Shown piece after piece: positions 32,618 to 44,864 of a stretch of 64,000 bases of DNA. Source of the DNA: Hepsetus odoe (Eukaryota > Chordata > Actinopteri > Characiformes > Hepsetidae); NCBI GenBank assembly GCA_017165825.1, contig CM029386.1:14720945-14784944 (forward strand), in the 5' to 3' direction. Every line of letters starts with the position of its first letter. Within the stretch, counting starts at the first letter, position 1. The position numbers and the translations under genes are program-made. The notes under the pieces are model-generated. The model was not told the DNA's origin. It saw only the letters and a list, made by a program, of their open reading frames with translations, and did no database searches.

Positions 32618-35600
32618 CTTTAGCCGTTGCCTCGTCGTGTTGTTCTCCGCTTTGACCGGTTTAGCTGCTCAGGAGGTAAGCGTGTAATTTCAGCACATTT
32701 TGAACTAAAACTGATATTATGTTGTGTATTTTTAAATACATAAATAAACCAAACTGTTCTCTGTTATGTTCAGTAAATAAAATTAAGACGCTGTTAGCTA
32801 CACCGCTAACGTTAGCTAGCTGGGTAGGCTGACCTTGGCTCTTATGAAGTCTAGTGTCATTAGAGGTTTTGGGGAAAATTGAAATTTTCATGAAGATTTA
32901 AACTGTTAACGGACGTTTTAAGTGCTCGAAAACACTGGCTTAAAACTGCTCTGTTTTATTGCGGTGTTGTAAACCAGTTGTTTCTGGCACATTGCTGCAG
33001 TGTGCTGCTACTTATTCATAATTTATACATTTTGAACCCAACGAAACCATGAACACCTTGATCAAATGAATCATTGAACATCTTGATCAAATACACTTTA
33101 GGTGCATCCAGCCTTCTTCACAGATGGGCAATGTGTCTGCAGGTTTTCATTCGAACCAAGCAGAAACTCATTGATTGTTTCTGTTGGTCTTCAGTCACCA
33201 AACAATCTTTTACTTTTGTTTCCCAAATGCATAAGAGGGTGATGGTAGAATCAGCATCATGCTTAACACTTGCTTTCTCAGTTAAGTTGATTTTAACTGA
33301 ACACTTGCATGCTTTGGGGAAACTGAGCCCTTGAGATCCTGCTTTGCTGGAAGCCAGACCTACAACCAAGCTGGCTTTTTGTCACTGAGGTTGGACACCC
33401 CTAAATGAAATCCAAAACAGATTTTGTTATTTAAAATTGATATCTTAGGCTTCTGACCTGGAGGCTGATGGGACAGGTCTGTGTAATTATTCCCTGCTTT
33501 AATTGCTTTATAAAATAAGCTCCTGGCTGGGAACCAGTCACTAAGGATTTTCATTCTAAACAATTTGTTTCCTCATGTATTCAGTTAGCCTCAGTATTCA
33601 ATTTATTAACTTTGTGTTCTCACTTTCTTTAAAAACTACCCACACAAGCTTTTTGTGGATAAGATTTGCCTTTCCCAACTTCAGTCCATCAGTGGATGGG
33701 CACTCTATACTAGAGTGCAATGTACGTATTTCTTTAGCAGGCAAAATTTATGTCTAGTTCTTAAATGAAACACATGCATGTATTTACACCTGAAATGTAG
33801 ACATGAACAAACTTGTCCATTATAGCCTCTGATGTTATAAAAAGCATCACTAAAAGTCTCTTTTCTTGAAAAACTCTTGATGTTGCAGAATGGCTGGCCG
33901 TCGTGCTGCCCTGAAGGCCATTGATTGGTTGGCATTTGCAGAGCGTATCCCGCCAAACCAGAGGGGCATGTTCAACTCCCTGAAGACCAGGAGTGATGCT
34001 GTTGCTGCCAAGTATGTTGAGTCATGAATGAGTGTGTTTGTGTGTTTATTTATATATAATATAAAAAAATGGCTTCTTATGTTCATTACAACTCTCTAAC
34101 AACTAGCTCTAAATAGATTTGCAAATACTTCATCTAATTTTTATACATGCTCTCCGTTTCCATTACTGTAAAATATAGAATCTGCTGTAGAATCTAGTTG
34201 GTTGGAGGGAATAAATGAGGCTGTTTGAAGCCAAAAAATGTTAGACATTCAACATCCATTTTTGTTCTCCCTCTTTATATACTTTAGTTCAGTTCCTGTT
34301 TGATTTTTTAGAAAAAATCAGGAATGAATACACGAATACTAAATAAAATAAAAACAAAAAATGACAAAAAGGAAGAAATTAGATTTAGATAGTTGTTCCT
34401 TTTATGGTAAGCGAAGACGTGACTGTAATGCGAAAGTAATGACAATAATTAATTAATAGCTGTTTTATTAGGTTGAGTCTGTCCTGACTGTATTTGTGTG
34501 ATGCAGATTAGCTTCCCTGCCTGAAACTCCTGCTCCCATTGACTGGGCTCACTACAGGAGTGTGGTGGCCAAACCAGGCATGGTGGATGAGTTTGAGAAG
34601 AAGGTGAGTTGTAGTACACAGCGTTACAGACATTTGGAAGCATTTTTAGCTATTTTTAAAAATTCTGTACAAATATTTTTCTTTCCTTGTTTTCAATGTC
34701 AAAGTTATGAAAATTTGAATCCATAGTTCCTTGTATTTCAAGAGCGGGGATGTAAAACAATAGCAGTTCACTTAAGAAGAAATTATTGTACCTTGATTAT
34801 AGATGTTATTTGTGACACCTACTTATTGATTTCACTTTTTTCTGGTGTCCTGTTTAAATGATTGTTATTTATGTGGTCAAAGTTAATTTTGTAGAAATGA
34901 CTAAATATTAATATAGTAAAAGATTCCACAACACTGAACAATAGCATGGTTGATCATGTTTGTGGTTTTTGCAGTTTAATGCACTGAAGGTGCCTGAGCC
35001 AGTCGATACTCAGACCAGTGCAATCAATGCACAGGAGGCAGAAGCAGTGAGTACTGCTAACAAATATTTGACAGCCTCAAGGCATGGAATTTTCCCTGCA
35101 CACTCACATACCTGCTATGATTTTCTCTTGCTTTCCTTTTTAGAACAAAAATGCTGTTTCCTACATTGAGGCCTCCAAAGCACGCATTGCTAGTTATGAG
35201 AAAGAGGTATTTTAATCATTTCGGTTTCTTAAATTTGGGCCGCAATATATATTGATAATCATTGTTGACATATTGACCTTTGCTTGTAATGATCTAAACG
35301 GGGGGAAACTGTAAATGAGCGGATTGTTGTTGTTGTCCCTCAAGGTTTAAAAAGACCTGATTGAAGTGTCTAGAAAAGACTAGTCAAGAATATTTTTTAG
35401 CTCTACTGTAACATTGTGTGTGCATAAATTTGGATTCATGTGGATAGACTAGGATCTTTCATGAATCAGATGTTTATTGTAAAATGATACTAAAATCAAA
35501 TCTGATGCATTTAGAAAAGGCTATACATTTGAAAAAGTTCACGTGGAAATACAGAATACAAATAACACAAGCAAGACTATTATCTTTTGTACTAAGTTTT

Positions 35601-35802
35601 CTGTAAAATTCAGAAAAGCTCATTTTTCAATTAGAACTTATACTTAATGGGAACTCTCTCACTTTCACAGCTGGAGAAGTTCAAGAACATGATTCCCTTT
35701 GATCAGATGACCATCGAGGACCTGAATGCTGTATTCCCAGAGACCGCGCTGGACAAGGCCAAGCATCCATACTGGCCACACAAGCCCATTACTGAACTGT
35801 AG
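32618..35802 (+). CDS. atp5pd: ATP synthase peripheral stalk subunit d (6 exons, 161 aa)
   Basis: Subunit d belongs to the peripheral stalk of mitochondrial F1Fo ATP synthase. A probable non-coding first exon ends at 32,675 (AGGAG|GTAAGC). Coding exons are 33889-34011 (ATG at 33,890), 34507-34603, 34975-35046, 35144-35206 and 35671-35802 (TAG 35,800-35,802). They total 161 codons, the same as human ATP5PD, and every junction keeps phase. The protein begins MAGRRAALKAIDWLAFAE and ends HPYWPHKPITEL. IPFDQMTIEDLNAVFPET is the family signature. No cleavable presequence is evident, as expected for subunit d. An AATAAA follows the stop by 8 bases. Confidence 0.97.
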
Positions 35803-35810
35803 TACCCATA

Positions 35811-35816
35811 AATAAA
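35811..35816 (+). terminator. atp5pd: atp5pd polyadenylation signal (AATAAA)
   Basis: A canonical hexamer starts 9 bases past the TAG stop and is followed by the G/T-rich 'aatggtggtgtgtcttttgg'. The mature 3' UTR would be very short, as for many nuclear genes for oxidative phosphorylation. Confidence 0.8.
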
Positions 35817-35874
35817 CATGTACAATCTGTAACTCTACATAATGGTGGTGTGTCTTTTGGCAGTAGATTTCCAC

Positions 35875-36880
35875 CGGTGTGTCTCATTTTAGGCTTGTGT
35901 ATGGATGTATGGTTCGATCAGTAGTTATTGTGTAACATGCCATTTGGCAGAATGGCTTTTTATGACAGAAATCCTGCTGAATGTCCTTTGTGCACTGTAA
36001 CAGTCTCACCAAAAGCTGGTTCTACTGCATTACGGTTATGCTCTCAGCGGCTTGCTGGTTGGGATAGAAATGACCCCCGTGATCAGGTGCAATATGTTGA
36101 GACACCACCAGGTGGCGTCAGTCGTTACTGAAGGGAAGGTTGTGCTGGTTTGATTGCTGTAATCTAATCAGTATATTTAGGTCACAGGGATGTGTGGTTA
36201 CACTGAGACTATCAGGCTGATTCCTTAACAAACTGACAAGCACTATCACTGTGGAAAGAAAAATGAAATCAATGTTAAAGGCTTACAGAAGATAAAATGA
36301 TTGGGGAGGACTGATGTAACACCCCCACCTATTAATGAAGATGGTGGATCGGTTCTGATGGTACAAATCTTTTAGTCAGAACCTCTGTTAATCAAGGTCA
36401 TTAAATAAAAAACGAAACGCATAATAGGCTTAATCATCCCATTAAATATCCCGGAGCGATAACAAGAATAAAATATCAGAAAGTGCAGAAGGAGTCTGTG
36501 TGAGTGTAGCCTGTCTGTTTTTTTTTAAATGTATTTCTTTAAAGAAAATAGCTAAATAATTTCAACATTACCGAGGATTGACTACTGATGGAAATGCATT
36601 AAATGATTACACCATTTTTAGATTAGTTGTTTTGCTGAAAAAAGGCAGCATTCTTGAGAAACTAGAGATCAGGATGAAACTTTCTATCCCTGTGAGGAAG
36701 AGAAATATATCTCTGTGTTACAGTTAACACTACTTCAAGCCACTCAGCTTGGCTGGACACGTTTCCAGGAGTAAAATCATGATAAAGTTCATAAAAACCA
36801 CAACTGCTCTGTGATGGTTTCTACTGCACAGCATCACCTAAGCTTTAAAGAGGCTGTACTTGTTTAATGAAGGTGTGCAG
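35875..36880. other. Intergenic DNA between atp5pd and pnpla6
   Basis: No exon or repeat family was recognised. The only notable feature is a strong CTCF-like motif at 36,105-36,117. The region separates two + strand genes by about 1 kb. Confidence 0.55.
36105..36117 (+). promoter_or_regulatory. Candidate CTCF site, plus orientation
   Basis: CCACCAGGTGGCG matches the CTCF core consensus on the + strand. Together with the minus-oriented site at 32,417-32,431 it brackets atp5pd in a divergent arrangement. Confidence 0.6.
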
Positions 36881-36885
36881 CTGTG

Positions 36886-37010
36886 ATTGGCTGCTGCTGC
36901 TGAACATCTCGTCGTTGATTGGCTGCGCTAGGAGCGGGCGGGGCCGCCTGTTTGGAGGCTTCCGTTGCGGGTGCAGTTTGACAGAAGAAGAGGCGAACGG
37001 CAAGGTTCAG
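36886..37010 (+). promoter_or_regulatory. pnpla6: pnpla6 promoter: two inverted CCAAT boxes, GC box, first 5' UTR donor
   Basis: ATTGG occurs at 36,886-36,890 and 36,918-36,922 (32 bases apart), followed by GGGCGGGGC at 36,936-36,944 and the start of a CpG-rich island running to about 37,470. There is no TATA box. A candidate 5' UTR exon ends at 37,010 (GGTTCAG|GTAAAC). NF-Y and Sp1 binding is inferred from the motifs. Confidence 0.6.
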
Positions 37011-37176
37011 GTAAACAACTTAATGCCGTATACTGCGGCTTTTTTCCTACTCCGGGCTGTTTGACAGCTCCCCGGTTTACTCTGTATCATCTCAGCGGTC
37101 CCTCACGCAGCACTGTGCGAGCGGGGAGCCGAGAGGGGTGCTCGGGTCGGGGGGGCCGGTCCGGCGGACGGCGGTG

Positions 37177-37237
37177 ATGCCTCCGCCGAGCGAAGCGAGT
37201 GGCTCCCGGCTCCCGGCTCCCGGCTCGGCGGCCAACG
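37177..37237 (+). CDS. pnpla6: Tentative alternative first coding exon of pnpla6
   Basis: An ATG in the CpG island opens MPPPSEASGSRLPAPGSAAN and ends at AACG|GTAAAC in phase 1. Joining to the acceptor at 40,514 gives an in-frame link (A-VFVNGPAVCGAAVR) into MGQSTSGPES of exon 2 with no stop. G is at -3. The frame continues past this donor to 37,431, so another donor could be used instead. I do not know this N-terminus from other species. Confidence 0.4.
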
Positions 37238-37855
37238 GTAAACACGGGACTCCGGCTGACCAGCACCGAGAAGAAGACCAATACATGGCGAAGGGCTTCT
37301 TAAAACGTTTATATACCAAGCTCACGGCACCCACCGGGGCTCACTCGAGGCAGACGAGGCGCAGCTCGAGCGTAGAGGTAGCTGACTTTAACGGACAGCT
37401 CGCTGCGGCTAAGATCCGGTTACCACGGTGACGGTGTTTACCTGTGACTGCGGCCGCTGACTGTAAGAGATGGGACTGTTTTCCTCCCCAGCAGCGGAAG
37501 TCGTGCTGCGGTGTAGAGACCACTGCTCTCTGACAGACCTCTGTCAGGGTTAGCTGTGGCTAACTGGCTAGCGCGGCTCAGGGAGGAAAATTCCCATTTC
37601 TATTGCGCAACTTGCGCAGTGAGGTGGGATGGGGATGCGGGGATCTGGCAACCCGCACTGGAGGCGGACAGCAGGGCTGCTCGATTTGGGCAAATATCGT
37701 AATCGCGGTTATCCTGCTCAATATTGAGATCAAGGTTATTTAACCGGGTTGCTCATTGACTTTAGAAACATCGTGTATTTATTCAATCCCTTTTTTAATT
37801 TGGCCATTTAACAACACAACTTGTTTCCCTTTTCTATGATAAATAAACTTTTATG

Positions 37856-37890
<35 letters not shown>

Positions 37891-40800
37891 CTTCTGTTAT
37901 TTAACAGACAGACACAGGATTTTGACTACTAGAACTTTTAAGGCAACAATGACTCCCCGAAAATTGAAAATTGAAAATCCACAATGAAAATGTTAATTTT
38001 CTGCAGAGCTGCACAGATCTACAGTAATAGTAGCATGAAATGTAGTAATATTATAGTAACGTAATAGCATCTATAGTACCTCACCTCAATATAAAATGTG
38101 TGCGTGTAATGTAGGGGGTCACGTTTACAGTTTCCCACAGTCTTGACGCTTAATGTTAAACACTGAGCTCATTGTTCGTTTGAGACAATGGTTTATAGGA
38201 CGTGCCCATTAGTGGTCAGTCGAAGTCTGTTGTGTTGGAGTGACCCTCATTTGAATCCCTTACCCCTCATCTTTGCCCTTCTTTAAAACAAGAGTGTGAG
38301 TTGAAGGGGTTTAAGTATGTATAGTAATGCCGTCAGGCTGTGTGAGGCTGTGTGAGGTCTGCGGACGAGCAAGAGAGGTTGTAGAGGTAATTGTTTAATG
38401 GTTCTTCTTCCTGTAAATGCAAACAGCCTACATTTCCCCTGTAATCCTGGTAGATTTCTAGCAACATAAGGCCTCAAAACATTACTATAAGCAATTGCAC
38501 TGTTCAACGGTCCTTGGATTTTGTTTTCCTTGCGTAGACTGCAGAAAGAAAAACCAATTGGATCAAGCATCAGCAGTGTTCAGTATATGGAACAAACAGT
38601 TTGTTCTGCATTATTAAAAAAAGAGTAATAATGATTTTACCGCAGTGGATGATCAGCTCCAAGTGGTATTAAAACCAGTGTGGAAAAGTATAGGATACTT
38701 TATAATGGCATGCATTATTTCTGGCACGCACCAAGCCAGTAACCTTGTTCAGTTATGTGTTTTGTGAAAACACATCCTCTATACAATTCTACACATAATA
38801 TAACTCCTCTAATCTGTGGAATAAACCCTGCAGAGAAACAGCTTGCTTAAGTTTGTAGGTGATGTGTGTTATTTTCACTTCGAGCTGAGCAGGGTTTTAA
38901 AACATTTGCATGTGACTGTATGACAAATATCATTAAATAAGTGGATGAAATGTTTGGAACAGTGATGAGCTATTGGAAGTTCATATGGTTTCTTCACCAG
39001 TTTATGGTCGCTCTAAACAAATTGTTGATTGATGGAATTTATTTTTGTGTTGATCAGTTTACAAAAGCAAATAGCCGCTTGAATTTGCACATAGTAGTGA
39101 TTTCACACTGCTCCTCCCAAAGTCACTAAGTACAAAAATAAATGACTAAAAGTCTTAGAATAAAGGAGAAATAACGAGATGCAGGACAAGACATCAGTGT
39201 ACTGTAGTCCCTCAGGACTGTGTGGGTATTTGCAAGTGTATGCTTGCACATGTGCATGCTGCTGAAGATCTTTGGAGATAATGTTTCTGGTGGAGTAGGG
39301 CATGTGATTAGAAGATGTCGATGGGCTGTCTGCTGTATGTCAGTTTTTTTTTTTTTTAGATACATCATCTGTATTTGACCATAAGCTTTGGACCTGATCG
39401 TAAATATACACAGTGCACAGAGCTGAGGTTTGGTTTTTGTTAGCTAAAGTTAGCAAGCAATTCTTTTATTGAATGGTGGCAGATCATTGATGACTAAACC
39501 CTTTTAAACAATTTCTTCAGTTAACATGGAGTTGCATAATAGTATATCAAACAGCTTTAGAAATCAAGTTTCTTTCTAAGATTCCTTAACAGCATTTGGT
39601 TTGAGCAGTGTATCTGATGACTTGGACATGCAGTTTCTATGATGGCACTCTGACTGGTTTTTAGAATCCATTACTTGCTAGCTGCATTAGAAAACTAACC
39701 AAAACTAGAAATTTGTTCTTATCTGCATCAAAAATCAGTGCAACTATATCACGGAAACATGCCTCAATACCACTCAAACCACACCCAGCTCGTTCATTAG
39801 ATCATACAGGCATTTTCATTTGGTTTAGGACGCAGTATGAGCTGCAAACTAAAAAATAAAGCAAACTTTTCTGCATAATGCTTCTGCTTATGAATACAAA
39901 CCCTGTTGTCTAAAATAGCTGGTCACAGCATTCAGCTGCACAGTAAAGCTTTGTTAACTCACAGTAAGTCATACTGTGTCTTGAACCACATTCACAAGTC
40001 TGTGCTGCGCTATTACATTTACAGCATTTAGCAGACGCTCTTATCCAGAGCGACTTCCATGTCCTGATTACAGGGACAGTCCCCCTGGAGACACTCAGGG
40101 TTAAGGGTCTTGCTCAGGGACCCAGTAGTGGTAGTGCCAGAGTTGGGATTCGAACCGGGGACCTCTTGATCCAGAGGTCCGTAGGCAAGTATCCTACCAC
40201 TAGACCACCACCACCCACACACCCGCTATTGAAGATCAGCATGTGGATTGAGAGCTCTTTTTCAGATCTATTTGCAGACAAGTGCCTGAAAGTGACTCAG
40301 CCCTTGAATTTCTCACAACTAGAGAACTAAGTAGATAAGTCGCAAATTAGTTTCATAGAAAATGCTACATAATTAGGAGTAGTCGTTTTAAGATTAGAAG
40401 CTGAATAGTAAGCCTTGGGTTTCTAGTTGAATTGAGGGAGGTTCTGATGTGTGTGTGTGGGTTTTTTTTTTTTTTTGCATGTTGCATGATGCCCACTGCT
40501 TTGTTGTGTTGCAGCAGTATTTGTTAATGGACCAGCTGTGTGCGGTGCCGCTGTCAGAATGGGACAGAGCACCTCGGGACCAGAGTCCCCAGAACCACCA
40601 GAGGTGAGCATACTAACTCCCTTCCCCTGACTTTCTAATCTTAACACTTTCACAAACCTGCTATAACACTTAAACTACCAGCAGGCCGTTCCACAATGTA
40701 TCACACTGCCTTTGCCAACTGTCCTTATTCCCACTGTGCACACCGTGTCATTTCTTCTCCAAGTAAGCGATGCAGATACTCATGATGTGAAAGAAAGTCT

Positions 40801-43800
40801 GATTCATGAGACTATGCTACAGTTCTAATCCCATGTGCCCAATGTAGGCACTCCTGGCAGTGGACAGGGGTCAGCATGGGTACTCTGATCGGTCTGCAGC
40901 TACATGCAGTGAAAGTGAAAGTGACTATTTTTTGTCATTGCGAGGTCACAGCACAGCACACAGTGAACCAGTGCACCCCATACACTGTGTGTTCTGACAT
41001 CTTTCTATAGCCGGTCTTAATTTTTTATACAAAACGAGAGCGGTTACACAAGCTGTTTTACAGAAGCACTGACGCAGTATTTAACCAGCAACATAAGGCA
41101 CTTCTCAAAGTGCCTAAGATCCTTCAGCTTGCACAGAAGTTCACTTTAAGAACTGATTCTTTACATGTGCCATTGTAAGATCAAGGTTATTTACGTCACC
41201 TTTAGTGGTTTTAATATTTTGGCACAATATATACCTGTTTATGTAACAATATATAATCAGGCTGTGCAGTTTATCACTTGTTAATGCGGGCCTTTGCAAT
41301 ACTAATATCATAGAAGGCGATATCCGAAAATTCACAATAGAGATTTTGTGCAATTTGCATCTTGGACAACCTGAGGCACTCTTTAGCAGTTTGGAGTAAG
41401 CTTTAATGTGATCCAGCTGCAGAATTCTTCTCCATCCACACTTCTTAGTAGTAACGCTCACAAGATCAGGCAGAGACATCAAGAAACGACTAGTTACTCT
41501 CCTGCTCTAAGTACCAAAGTCAAGCATCATTGTTAGTTGGCCAATAGATCCTGTACCACTTCCTCTAAAACTTTTCTGCTGTCACCTTTCCAAGCTTCAC
41601 CTCATTTACACACTTCACCAACTCATCCCACTCTTATTTTACTTACGTCTCTATCTTCCAAGGAGCCCTTCTATTCCTTCTGTTCTTTGAATATCTGGAA
41701 GAGCTTTATATAATGTTGTGATGTTGAAGCAAACTATTTTTGAATGACATAAAGTGTCATTCAGGTCAGTTAATGCAGTAAGGGAGTTACTAAAGACACG
41801 ACTTAACGGCATTTATTTACTTTAGATTGAGGTGACCAGAGGATTAAAGTAGCATATCTGATTTAGATTTGTTTAGGAGTTTAAAGGGTCATATGTTCCA
41901 TGTTTTTTTTATTTTTTATTTTATATAGGATAAAAACACTGCCATACTTATCATTCGCTCCATCCCCCTGAACTGTTTTCATCAAATGCAGGCAATGATA
42001 CAAAAAGAACGATTCAGCCTGGCCAGATTTCAGAGTGATACAGGGCACAATACGGGGGAGCCAATGAGAAGAGATGATATTAACATACAGCATCAGTCTT
42101 AAAGGAAATATAGCAAAATTGTCTGTTTATTCTCAGGGTTATAGACAGGTTGGAAAATGTTCCTGTTAAAACTGTGAGTATGGTTTTATGCATTACCCAC
42201 ATACAGGAAAAAATCATAAGTGGATGTCAGAGAAAATTATAAAATTAAAGAAAAAAGATGGGCCTTTTCACTTTATTTAACTTGATTTATACAGATTTAT
42301 AAAGTCTTTTAAATACATTGCAACCCCCCCCAATCCCCCCTCTCAACACAACTTTTTACGACCAGCTGTCACCTTGCCATCCCCCCAAACGATCAAATAT
42401 CAATACTAACAGCTGTTCTTTCTTTTTTGCTTCCTCCACTCAATCCCTTTTCTTGATCTGTTGATGGAGTTGATTGCTTTAATTATGTTTTACTAATGGA
42501 CAGATGGTCAGAGTTGGTTGGCGGTGTGGGAGTCATGTGATGGCCTAATACACATTTGATTGTGCCTAATCTGCTACATTATTTGCAGTTCCTGTTGTAA
42601 CGGTGCACATTACAACTGTATTACTGGAAAATAATCATTTACTTTAAAGGGAAGAAAAAGTGTTCTTTCATCTGAGCTGGGTTGCCTGAAATACTATACA
42701 GTAGTTCAGAAGAGTTTACTGTGTTTTTTAATTGTTTATGCATTGAATTTGAGAGACGCTCTCAGAAAATGATCATGAGAGTAAGCTTTCTGTGTCAGTT
42801 ATTCAAGTCTAGTTAAATTAAAAAAACAAAAAACAAAACCAAAATCTGCAAAGTTTAGAGATCCAGATTAAACCAGGCTGTTTTTGCAGCTTAGTTTGTT
42901 TAGACAGTCTGGACCAGCAATTTGAAACTTGAACAATGTTTATATGTTGGATCAAAAAATGATTTATGTGTGTCTAAAAATGAACAAATTTTTCCTGTGA
43001 TATGGGATCCTTAAGATTTATTATTTAGTTTATTATTTAATATTATTATGTATTATTTGTAAGTAACTTTAGTTACCCCTATAAATATATACTATGCAAT
43101 TAGAAATACATGTTTTCTACATGTTACATTCTATTGTGTTGGTTTTAGGGAGTTAAAATAATCATAAAATGCAGAAACAAAGTTATATTTATGTTTGAAT
43201 TTTTAAAAATGTGACTTTTGGGTTTGAAGAGATTAAACTTGTTTTTGGCCTGTTTCTATATTCAAACCACTTGAACGCTTGTCTGTGTTTCTCTGGATTT
43301 ATATGTTTGTATTTCTTTAATCATTTTAGTGTCCGTATTCTTGATTCATATATTCTGGCACAAGGTTATGAGGCTAAACCGGAGGATAATGTTAATAGAT
43401 AATAGAACGTAGCGTTCTATTAGCACTGTTTGATGTTGTAAAAGAAATGAGCAAAGGTTTCAAAGGACAGACAAAAGACAGAAAGCAAGGAATGAGGGAG
43501 TAGGAGCTGGAGAAAGTGTGTAGGAGTAACTGAAAGAGAGATTGAGCTGGGATTGTATAATGACTGTGTGAAAGTGAGAGAAGAGGAGGGAAAGTTGCTA
43601 TTCCAAGTTTAATAAGCAGTATGTTAGTCATGACTCATGGCGGACGCCTATTTCAAACTTACACCGTCTCTCTCCGTTTCTTTATCTTTCCCTCTACCTC
43701 TATCTTTTTGTCAAGTAGGACGGATTTCGAAACTTGAAGACATTTGTGGAGGACCAGCTTCAGACCAGCATGGTTAGTAGACATTGCACAGTTACTGAAG

Positions 43801-43879
43801 GGAAATTTCATCAGAGGAATTGTTGCAGGTTTTGCGTTCACTTGCTTGGACTTTCCTGTCACATGATGCATCTTAAGTG

Positions 43880-43926
<47 letters not shown>

Positions 43927-44798
43927 ATGGTGGGAATAGTGCTTGGTGCTGGCATCGCCATAGTCCTCATCGCCATCCTTATTTTCTTCGTACTGCGGCG
44001 AATCCAGCTCCGAAGTTAGTATCTGGAACCTTCTAAAAAATTAAATCATAAACTAGGTTATTTTTCCTGCTTACCTATGATCCTCATATATAGATGGAGG
44101 CTCTAATTTTTAAAAATAATGTTCTTGAATTTACAGACCTTGCAGCTCAAGAAGCCCCCAAGTACCGTTTCCGCAAGAGAGACAAAGTTTTATTCTACGG
44201 CAGGAAGATCATGAGAAAAGTGTCTCAGTCAACATCGTCTTTAGTTGGAACCTCCTCCTCTTCCTCCTCCCGTCCAAGGCTAAAGAAGAAGCAGAAGATG
44301 CTCAACATTGCCAAAAAGTATGTATTTAAAGAAAAAAGGGTCCGTATGAAAACGTCCTCTCTGTTGTGAAAATATTCTGAAAAGGATAAAAATAGTAAAA
44401 TAATATAATATTCTCTTTCTCTTTCTCCCCCCCTTCCTCCTTCTGTCCTGGTCTCTCTTTCTTACTCTTCATCTTGCGCACCTTACTCTCTCTAAGGATT
44501 TTGCGCTTTAAGAAGGAAGTACCCACTCTCCAAATGAAGGAGCCTCCTCCTTCAGTACTGGAGGCTGACCTTACCGAGTTTGATGTGGCCAACTCACACC
44601 TGCCTTCAGAGGTGCTCTACATGCTCAAAAATGTTCGGTAAGAAAGTACATGTTTTTTTCCATACTTGTAATATTTGATTTTTTTTTTATTGTAATCCCT
44701 TTTAAAATTCATAAACAATAGAGCTGTGTCACAGCTTGGCCACTGTGTGTGTGTGCTACTCACACCTGGTTGAGGTTTAGATCACCTTCATGAGCGAG

Positions 44799-44864
<66 letters not shown>

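Larger units (their letters stand above)
37238..40514 (+). other. pnpla6: pnpla6 first large intron
   Basis: It contains the rest of the CpG island, an (AT)n tract and the family-2 SINE at 40,012-40,218. No other exon or RNA gene was recognised in it. Confidence 0.55.

Noticed and set aside
36867..37064. 65-codon open frame over the pnpla6 promoter
   Set aside because: It spans the CCAAT/GC-box promoter and the 5' UTR donor; no homology.
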